Shown piece after piece: positions 1 to 4,969 of a stretch of DNA of 11,039 nt. The notes below the pieces were generated by a model. That model saw only the letters and a program-made list of their open reading frames with translations, was not told where the DNA came from and did no database searches. How positions within the stretch are numbered: the first letter of the stretch is position 1; the number at the start of each line of letters is the position of its first letter. The translations under genes were made by a program, and so were the position numbers. Origin of the DNA: Nanobdellota archaeon (GTDB taxonomy: Archaea; Nanobdellota; Nanobdellia; SCGC-AAA011-G17; GW2011-AR17); the NCBI GenBank assembly GCA_016784245.1, contig JADHVA010000018.1:1-11039 (forward strand), given 5' to 3'.

Positions 1-87
1 GGGGCTACAAAAGTTAGTGAAGTTGCTGATGAAATTTCTTTGTTGAAAAAAAGATTGGAGAATACAAGGAGGATGTTTAATTTATGA
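1..87 (+). CDS. C-terminal end of an unidentified protein (partial)
   Basis: An open frame enters from the left edge and ends at TGA 85-87, giving 28 residues that finish in KKRLENTRRMFNL. The visible part is charged and likely helical (SEVADEISLLKKRLEN), but too short to assign. Its stop overlaps the ATG of the next gene in the arrangement ATGA, and that gene's Shine-Dalgarno site lies inside this frame. The two are therefore very probably one operon and translationally coupled. A coupled small helical protein ahead of a PIN protein could be an antitoxin, but nothing seen here proves that. Confidence 0.6.
   Translation, partial: GATKVSEVADEISLLKKRLENTRRMFNL
67..73 (+). promoter_or_regulatory. 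Shine-Dalgarno site for the PIN-domain gene
   Basis: AGGAGGA lies 10 nt before ATG 84, inside the end of the upstream frame. It fixes the start of the PIN gene and supports its translation as a downstream gene of an operon. Confidence 0.7.
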
Positions 88-758
88 AAACCTTGATTTT
101 TGATTCAAGTAGTTTGATAACTATTGCAATGAATAATTTAATTTGGATTTTAGAGCCTTTGAAAAAAAAGTTTAAAGGTGAATTTTGTATTTCTGCATCT
201 GTTAGAAATGAAATTTTAGATGTTCCTTTACAAGGTAAAAAGTTTAAGCTTGAAGCCATGCAATTAAGAAGTGAAGTTCAGAAAAAAGTTTTATGTTTGA
301 GAGAAGATGTTAGCTCAGAAGAATTATTGAAAGTTCAAAGAATTGCTAATAAAATTTTTCATGCAAGAGGAAAGCCTATGAAAGTTTTACATGAAGGTGA
401 AATTGGAGCTTTATTATTAGTGAAGAAATTGAATGCTGATGCTTTAGTAGTTGATGAAAGAAGTACAAGAATGTTAATTGAAAGCCCAAGAGATTTGGCT
501 AAAATTTTACAAAATAAAATGCATACTCCAGTTAAAATTGATGAGAAAGCTTTAAAGCAATTTCAAGAATTATTTAAGGATGTAAAAATTATTAGGTCTG
601 TTGAATTGGGACTTGTTGCTTATGAAATGGGCTTGTTTGACAAGTATGCAATTGATGGAATGAAGAAAGATGTTTTAGATGGTGTTATTTGGGCAATGAG
701 ACTTAGAGGCTGTTCCATTTCAAGTCAAGAAATTGAAGAAATTTTAAAATTAGAATAA
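84..758 (+). CDS. PIN-domain protein, predicted metal-dependent ribonuclease
   Basis: This 224-aa protein looks like a PIN-fold nuclease of the DUF3368-like kind. The N-terminus MKTLIFDSSS puts the first catalytic Asp at residue 7. Further acidic positions typical of the fold are Glu43 (VRNEILDVP), Glu106 in HEGEIGALLL and Asp124 in ADALVVDERSTR, the usual fourth block. The C-terminal part (about 150-224) is helical, has no catalytic motif I recognise, and makes the protein longer than minimal 130-150-aa PIN toxins. PIN proteins cleave single-stranded RNA using Mg2+ or Mn2+, and act as toxins or in rRNA processing and RNA decay. The start is set by AGGAGGA and a 4-nt overlap with the upstream frame. 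The target is unknown; family assignment is good, specific role is not. Confidence 0.75.
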   Translation: MKTLIFDSSSLITIAMNNLIWILEPLKKKFKGEFCISASVRNEILDVPLQGKKFKLEAMQLRSEVQKKVLCLREDVSSEELLKVQRIANKIFHARGKPMKVLHEGEIGALLLVKKLNADALVVDERSTRMLIESPRDLAKILQNKMHTPVKIDEKALKQFQELFKDVKIIRSVELGLVAYEMGLFDKYAIDGMKKDVLDGVIWAMRLRGCSISSQEIEEILKLE

Positions 759-780
759 TTTGTTTCTGGATAGTTGTGAA

Positions 781-795
781 TTTTATTTATTTTTT
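781..795 (+). terminator. Oligo-T terminator after the PIN gene
   Basis: About 22 nt after the PIN stop comes a T-rich run (TTTTATTTATTTTTT). Archaeal RNA polymerase terminates at such U-tracts without needing a hairpin. The weak inverted repeat after it (AATACT/AGTATT, 796-801 and 813-818) is probably incidental. Confidence 0.4.
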
Positions 796-838
796 AATAC
801 TACATTGAAGTGAGTATTTATCGTCGGGTACACCACAA

Positions 839-880
839 GATTTAAATAAGTCCAACTTAATGATTTTATACATAAATATA
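839..880 (+). promoter_or_regulatory. Promoter region of the surface-protein gene (two TATA candidates)
   Basis: Two TATA-like boxes precede ATG 900. TTTAAATA at 841-848 would start RNA near 871 and leave a leader of about 30 nt containing GTGGGGGA (883-890), a poor Shine-Dalgarno match. CATAAATA at 871-878 is centred about 25 bp before the ATG and would give a leaderless message, like other genes in the window. I cannot decide between them by eye. The rest of the 759-899 gap shows no RNA gene or small ORF. Confidence 0.5.
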
Positions 881-899
881 CAGTGGGGGACATAAAAAA

Positions 900-2276
900 A
901 TGATAAAAAATATTAAAATGCTAGGCCTAATTTTAGTAATATTGGTAGGCTTATTAGGACTTAGTACTATTGCAAGTGCTGAAAGTGATCTTTATGAAAT
1001 TGATTCTGTAAAGGTTGATGGAGTAGTTGTATTTGAAACCGGTGATGATGATCTTTTACCAGTAGAAGTTAGCTTAGATGATGATTTTGAAGTAAAAGTT
1101 TATGTATCTGGAACAGGTAAAGATGCTTGTGATGAAGACGAAGATAATTGTGAAGTTGATGTTAAAGTTAAAGTTTGGGTTGGGGGATACGAACATGATG
1201 ATATTGAAGTAGTATCTAGTACTTTTGATATTGAACCAGGTGTTGCTTATACAAAAACATTAACAGTTGAATTACCAAGTGATATGGATGTTGAAGATAG
1301 TAATAAATATACTTTATATGTTGAAGTGTATGATAATGAAGATGAAGAAAGAGTTAATGGTGATCTATACTTAGAAAGACCAAGACATTCTTTAGATGTT
1401 CAAGATGTTCTATTTGATAGTACAGTTTCAGCTGGTGAAAGTTTAGATGTTGAAGTTAGAGTAGAAAACCTTGGTGAAGAAAAAGAAGATGATGTTAAAG
1501 TTGAAGTTTCTCTTGTTGATGCAAATGGTAATGAAGTTGCAGATGATGTTGAATACTTAGATGAGTTAGCTGCTTTTGAAGAAGATAACGAAGATGAAGA
1601 AAGTTCAGATTCTGTAGATTTATTATTAAACTTAGATGATTGTCTAGAAGAAGGTTCATATGAATTAGTTGTAACTGTTAGTTATGATAGAGGACATGAA
1701 GAATTAGAAGAAGTTTTTGATGTTTCTGTAAGTAATGATGATGCATCATGTGGTGCAAGTTCTGATTCTGAAGAGACTTCTAATGAAGATGGTGGAGTTA
1801 CTGTAAGTTTAAGTTCAAACTCTTTAGATGCTGTTGTTGGTGAAACAAATAGTTTTGTATTAACCTTTGTAAATACTGGTGCTAATACTGAAACTTTTTC
1901 TGTAACAGTTAGTGGTGAAGAACAATGGGCTTCAAGCGATGTTAATCCAAGTGTAGTAATGGTTGCTTCTGGAGAACTAGAAGATGTTACTGTTTCAATT
2001 ACACCAGATTCTGATGCTGAAGGTAATCATGATTTTACTGTTAACATCTTAGATGCTAGTGGTAATTTGGTTCAGGAAGTATCAATGAGTGTTAATGTTG
2101 GTGAAGCTGAGAGTAGTAGTGTTTTAGGTAATACAGGTTCTGCATTGAAAGTGGCATTCATTGTGTTGATTGTTTTAATTATTATAGTTGGTCTTATTAT
2201 TGCTTTTAGAAGATTAAACGATGATGATGATGATGATGACCCTTTAGAACCTAAAGATGGACAGACTTATTACTAA
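900..2276 (+). CDS. Acidic surface protein with signal peptide and C-terminal membrane anchor
   Basis: This 458-aa protein is built as a type I membrane-anchored exoprotein. Residues 1-27 form a signal peptide (basic start, hydrophobic GLILVILVGLLGL, ASA cleavage site). Residues 30-160 and 164-280 look like beta-sandwich domains, the second resembling CARDB (SAGESLDVEVRVENLGEE). A Ser/Asp/Glu linker at about 281-297 leads to a third domain, 298-402, of the COG1470/NEW3 type (GETNSFVLTFVNTGANTETF). Residues 418-436 are a transmembrane helix followed by RRLN, seven aspartates and a short tail ending TYY. Four cysteines (77, 84, 248, 284) are all extracellular and could pair. The protein is extremely rich in Asp and Glu. 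It is probably an S-layer-like or cell-envelope protein; its partner or function cannot be read from sequence. Confidence 0.75.
   Translation: MIKNIKMLGLILVILVGLLGLSTIASAESDLYEIDSVKVDGVVVFETGDDDLLPVEVSLDDDFEVKVYVSGTGKDACDEDEDNCEVDVKVKVWVGGYEHDDIEVVSSTFDIEPGVAYTKTLTVELPSDMDVEDSNKYTLYVEVYDNEDEERVNGDLYLERPRHSLDVQDVLFDSTVSAGESLDVEVRVENLGEEKEDDVKVEVSLVDANGNEVADDVEYLDELAAFEEDNEDEESSDSVDLLLNLDDCLEEGSYELVVTVSYDRGHEELEEVFDVSVSNDDASCGASSDSEETSNEDGGVTVSLSSNSLDAVVGETNSFVLTFVNTGANTETFSVTVSGEEQWASSDVNPSVVMVASGELEDVTVSITPDSDAEGNHDFTVNILDASGNLVQEVSMSVNVGEAESSSVLGNTGSALKVAFIVLIVLIIIVGLIIAFRRLNDDDDDDDPLEPKDGQTYY
2220..2240 (+). repeat. GAT trinucleotide repeat encoding an Asp run
   Basis: Six GAT codons and one GAC encode Asp441-447, just after the transmembrane helix and the Arg pair at 437-438. 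The repeat is in frame, so slippage would change the length of the cytoplasmic acidic tract without shifting the reading frame. Confidence 0.9.
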
Positions 2277-2279
2277 AAC

Positions 2280-2287
2280 TTTTTAAA
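2280..2287 (+). promoter_or_regulatory. TATA box of the hydroxyacid dehydrogenase gene
   Basis: TTTTTAAA is centred 26.5 bp before ATG 2310. With archaeal TATA-to-start spacing, transcription would begin at or next to the A of the ATG, giving a leaderless mRNA. No Shine-Dalgarno site is present in the T-rich 33-bp gap, which agrees. The T runs downstream of the box may also terminate the preceding gene. Confidence 0.6.
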
Positions 2288-2309
2288 TTCTTTTTATTTT
2301 TATTTTATT

Positions 2310-3248
2310 ATGAAAACATTAATTACTATGCCTGATTATTTTGATGAAAGTTCTAGAAATATTTTTCAAGAGTTAGGTGAAGTGGATATTATTGAATATT
2401 CTAGAGATTTGAGAGAGTCAGTTTTGAATATTATTGAAGATTATAGTATTCTAGCTATTAAGGTTGATTTAAAGATTGATAAAGAAATGTTGGATAAAGC
2501 TAGTAATTTGAAAGTTATTGCTTCTGCTACAACTGGAGTTAATCATATTGATCTAGATTATGCTAAACAAAAAGGTGTTGAAGTAATTTTTTTGAAAGGA
2601 ACAAATACAAGTTCAACTGCTGAATATGTTTTTGCTATGTTATTTAGTTTGTATAGAAGAGTTTATCCTGCAAGAAATATTTTGTTACAAGGAATATGGG
2701 ATAGAGTAACTTTTATTGGTAGTAGTTTAGATGGAAAAACTTTTGGAATTGTTGGTTTAGGAAAAATTGGGAGACATGTAGCAAAGATTGCAAATGGATT
2801 TGGGATGAAAGTTGTTGCTTACGATCCTTATCTTTCTGAAAGTGTGTTTAGAGAAAATAATGTTGAGAAAAAAGAATTAGGTGATTTGTTGAAAGTTTCT
2901 GATGTTGTTACACTGCATACTTTTTTGAATGAAGAAACAAGGAAAATGTTTGATATGAGTAAGTTTAAATTAATGAAAGAAAATGCTGTTTTGATTAATT
3001 GTTCTAGAGGAGAAATTGTTAATGATGAAGATTTGGTTAAAGCCTTGAAAGAAAAAGTTATTGCTGGAGCTGCTTTAGATGTTTTTGATGTTGAACCTAT
3101 AGATGGAAATCATATTTTAGTACAAGGTGCAAAGGTTTTGAAGAATTTGATTATTAGTCCACATTTGGCTGGTTCTACTAATGAATCTATTAAAGAGTCT
3201 GGAAAGTATGTTGCTGAAAAGACGAAAGCTTTTTTAAGGGGTTCTTAG
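2310..3248 (+). CDS. D-isomer-specific 2-hydroxyacid dehydrogenase (SerA/GyaR-like)
   Basis: At 312 aa this is a compact NAD(P)-dependent dehydrogenase with the split substrate domain of the family (about 1-98 and 284-312) around a Rossmann domain. The nucleotide-binding loop is GLGKIG at 149-154, with Asp172 (AYDPY) after beta-2, which favours NAD over NADP. The catalytic set is complete: Arg233 in INCSRGEIV, Glu262 in FDVEPI and His285 in ISPHLAGST. Family members oxidise or reduce D-lactate, glycerate, glyoxylate/hydroxypyruvate or 3-phosphoglycerate. There is no C-terminal ACT or regulatory domain, so it is not a full-length long SerA. The substrate cannot be chosen from sequence; the HLAGST ending is typical of the phosphoglycerate dehydrogenase and glyoxylate reductase branches. 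The start is fixed by the TATA spacing and by MKTLITMPDYF matching the family's first strand. Confidence 0.85.
   Translation: MKTLITMPDYFDESSRNIFQELGEVDIIEYSRDLRESVLNIIEDYSILAIKVDLKIDKEMLDKASNLKVIASATTGVNHIDLDYAKQKGVEVIFLKGTNTSSTAEYVFAMLFSLYRRVYPARNILLQGIWDRVTFIGSSLDGKTFGIVGLGKIGRHVAKIANGFGMKVVAYDPYLSESVFRENNVEKKELGDLLKVSDVVTLHTFLNEETRKMFDMSKFKLMKENAVLINCSRGEIVNDEDLVKALKEKVIAGAALDVFDVEPIDGNHILVQGAKVLKNLIISPHLAGSTNESIKESGKYVAEKTKAFLRGS
3230..3237 (+). promoter_or_regulatory. TATA-like box inside the end of the dehydrogenase gene
   Basis: TTTTTTAA within the last codons of the dehydrogenase is centred 26.5 bp before ATG 3260, the same spacing as at other starts here. It may give the next gene its own leaderless transcript. 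Read-through from the dehydrogenase, 11 bp away, is also possible. Confidence 0.4.
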
Positions 3249-3259
3249 AAAATATTGTT

Positions 3260-3889
3260 ATGAATAATGAAGAATCTTTAGCAGCATTGTGTTTTAATAG
3301 AGGATGTTCTAATTTAGGAGTTTTGAGTCCAGTCTATGAAGTAATGTCTAATTTTTTATCTAATGAAGCTAAAGTATTAACTTTTGATCAAGAAAAATCT
3401 CGTTTAAGAAAAGATGATTTTGTTTATGTTAGGGATCATCATGAAAAATTGTTAAGAGAAAAGTTAAAATGGATTGATGAGGCAGTATCTTTTTTATTAC
3501 CTGAAATAAAAGAAGAGATTTTTGCTGATAGAGATTATATTTTTACTCCCAGAGAAGCGCATTTAGCTATGCAGTTAGGTATTAGACAAAGGAGAAAATC
3601 TATTAAAGAAGAAGTAATTTTTAGATTCAATGAGAGATATTATTTTGTTGAAGATAATTTAGAGAAAGATGATGGTTATAGTTTTATTAGGAAAAATTTA
3701 TTTCAAATTTATGGTGATGTTATTGAAAGTTTAGAAGGGAATAATGGGGTTGTAACTGATCTTTGGGATGTAAGTAGGAGAATAGACAAACAATTGTATT
3801 CTGGTTTAGTTGTTTATTTAAGAGCAGATACTCTTTTGAAAGATTTTGAGGATAGATTAGAAAGGGTAGATTATAGGATTAAGTTTTAG
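3260..3889 (+). CDS. Hypothetical protein, 209 aa
   Basis: I do not recognise a family. The protein is soluble in appearance, mixed alpha/beta and highly charged, with no signal peptide or membrane segment. Residues 58-75 (RDHHEKLLREKLKW) and 80-90 look helical, and a basic patch at 108-117 (IRQRRKSIKE) could contact nucleic acid. It has only two cysteines (11 and 16, in CFNRGC), near the N-terminus, and they could bind a metal only with other ligands. It begins 11 bp after the dehydrogenase stop, with no Shine-Dalgarno site, and its last 11 bp overlap the convergent regulator gene. Length, codon use and position argue that it is a real gene; function is unknown. Confidence 0.65.
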   Translation: MNNEESLAALCFNRGCSNLGVLSPVYEVMSNFLSNEAKVLTFDQEKSRLRKDDFVYVRDHHEKLLREKLKWIDEAVSFLLPEIKEEIFADRDYIFTPREAHLAMQLGIRQRRKSIKEEVIFRFNERYYFVEDNLEKDDGYSFIRKNLFQIYGDVIESLEGNNGVVTDLWDVSRRIDKQLYSGLVVYLRADTLLKDFEDRLERVDYRIKF

Positions 3890-4853
3890 CTATTGGGAAT
3901 AGATCTATGTATAAATTTTTGAATACTGGGATGATTTCAAAGTCACCAATTATAGGGTATTTATTTCTAAGTTCAATTATTGTATTTTGAAGTTCACTAA
4001 AGTCTTTTGTTCTTAAATGTAAAAGTAAACTCCATCTGCCGAATAGTTTTGTAGCTTGAGTTATGTCTTTGTGTGAGTTTGCAAAAGCTAATATTTTTTT
4101 CTCAATGTCTCGACCATAACTGTCAAAAGAAAGGAAAACTAGGAATCCTTTGTATCCATATTTTTGTGTTTTTAAAAACATTCTGTAGCCAACAATAAAA
4201 TTGTTCTCTTCCATTCTTTTAATTCTGTTTTGAATTGTTTTGTAGTTTACTTTACAGTGTTTGCTTATTTCTAAACTAGAAAGTCTGCAGTTATTTTTTA
4301 TTAAACTTATAATCTTTTTATCTGTTTTATCTAAGCTTAATTTTCTCTCTCTGTTGGCTACATTAGTTTTTATTGGAGGTGTTGTTTTATTATTAGTAAA
4401 AAGGAAGTCATGTTTGTAGAATTCATGATATAATGTGTATGCAGATTCATAGTCTTTCATAAGGTTTGGAAATTTTTTGAATATATTTCCCAAGAAATCT
4501 TCTAAATTATTATAATCCCATACTAAAAGAACTATAATTAAATCCCATTTGTTTCCAGTTGAAGCTGCCCAGTAAACCTGTTTATTATTTTTTAGATATT
4601 GAATTAATTTTTCTCTTTCTTCTTCGGATCTATTTTTTAATTGAAATAAAATTCTATATTGTTCGTATCCAATAACTGAAGGATTTATTATTGTTCCAAA
4701 TTGTTTTATTATTCCTTTTTTTTGTAACTGTTTAATTCTGTAATCTACAACTTGTTGAGATAGTCTAACTTTTTTAGCTAGTCTAGAAGTTGATATTTTT
4801 GGATTATTATCTAATTCTTTTAAAATTTTTTTATCCTTGGTATTGAGGAGCAT
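3879..4853 (-). CDS. Tandem-duplicated Lrp/AsnC-family transcriptional regulator
   Basis: This 324-aa protein is two Lrp/AsnC units in one chain, twice the usual 140-160 aa. Unit 1 has a winged HTH at about 5-50 (TKDKKILKELDNNPKIS, then LAKKVRLSQQVVDYRIKQL) and a ligand-sensing RAM-like domain at about 62-150. Unit 2 has a second HTH at about 175-220 (LDKTDKKIISLIKNNCRLS, then ISKHCKVNYKTIQNRIKRM) and a second RAM-like domain at about 233-315. A polar linker (152-172) joins them. Lrp proteins dimerise or octamerise and bind palindromic operators near promoters, often responding to amino acids; here one chain could act as a pseudo-dimer. It is divergent from the vault operon, with about 116 bp between start codons, and probably autoregulates. 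Its end overlaps the neighbouring gene by 11 bp, tail to tail. Confidence 0.85.
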   Translation of the reverse strand: MLLNTKDKKILKELDNNPKISTSRLAKKVRLSQQVVDYRIKQLQKKGIIKQFGTIINPSVIGYEQYRILFQLKNRSEEEREKLIQYLKNNKQVYWAASTGNKWDLIIVLLVWDYNNLEDFLGNIFKKFPNLMKDYESAYTLYHEFYKHDFLFTNNKTTPPIKTNVANRERKLSLDKTDKKIISLIKNNCRLSSLEISKHCKVNYKTIQNRIKRMEENNFIVGYRMFLKTQKYGYKGFLVFLSFDSYGRDIEKKILAFANSHKDITQATKLFGRWSLLLHLRTKDFSELQNTIIELRNKYPIIGDFEIIPVFKNLYIDLFPIAKT

Positions 4854-4860
4854 ATTAATG

Positions 4861-4894
4861 AATTAGTGGTTTATCTATTTAAATGTTACTAATT
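4861..4894. promoter_or_regulatory. Inverted repeat flanking the regulator's TATA box, possible operator
   Basis: AATTAGT (4861-4867) and its exact reverse complement ACTAATT (4888-4894) flank TATTTAAAT (4876-4884). Arm centres are 27 bp apart. The left arm falls between the TATA box and the start codon of the Lrp-type gene, so occupancy would block its transcription. Arms of 7 bp in AT-rich DNA can arise by chance, so this is a candidate only. Confidence 0.35.
4876..4883 (-). promoter_or_regulatory. TATA box of the Lrp-type regulator gene
   Basis: On the minus strand this reads TTTAAATA and is centred 26.5 bp before the regulator's ATG (4853), implying a leaderless mRNA. The core ATTTAAAT (4877-4884) is a perfect palindrome and could in principle also serve the plus strand. 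Confidence 0.55.
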
Positions 4895-4914
4895 TACAAA
4901 AAAAGCTTTGATAA

Positions 4915-4922
4915 ATTTTAAG
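4915..4922 (+). promoter_or_regulatory. Likely TATA box of the vault operon
   Basis: ATTTTAAG would place the RNA start near 4945, leaving a leader of about 25 nt that contains the Shine-Dalgarno site. The alternative is the ATTTAAAT palindrome at 4877-4884, which would give a leader of about 60 nt. Confidence 0.4.
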
Positions 4923-4951
4923 AGTAAGTATGAACTTCTTATTTGAAAAAG

Positions 4952-4960
4952 AGGAAGGAG
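4952..4960 (+). promoter_or_regulatory. Shine-Dalgarno site deciding the MVP start
   Basis: AGGAAGGAG sits 9 nt before ATG 4970. An in-frame TTG at 4943 would add nine residues (MKKRKEKRK), but these are encoded by the ribosome-binding site itself, so ATG 4970 is preferred. The other apparent operon-leading genes here look leaderless, so a leadered first gene is unusual locally. Confidence 0.75.
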
Positions 4961-4969
4961 AAAAGAAAA

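Noticed and set aside
796..818. Inverted repeat AATACT/AGTATT with an 11-nt loop in the gap after the PIN gene
   Set aside because: A 6-bp AT-rich stem is too weak for a confident hairpin, and the nearby T run explains termination.
4943..4969. TTG start that would extend MVP by nine residues (MKKRKEKRK)
   Set aside because: The extension is encoded by the purine-rich ribosome-binding site; ATG 4970 with AGGAAGGAG at 9-nt spacing is a much better start.
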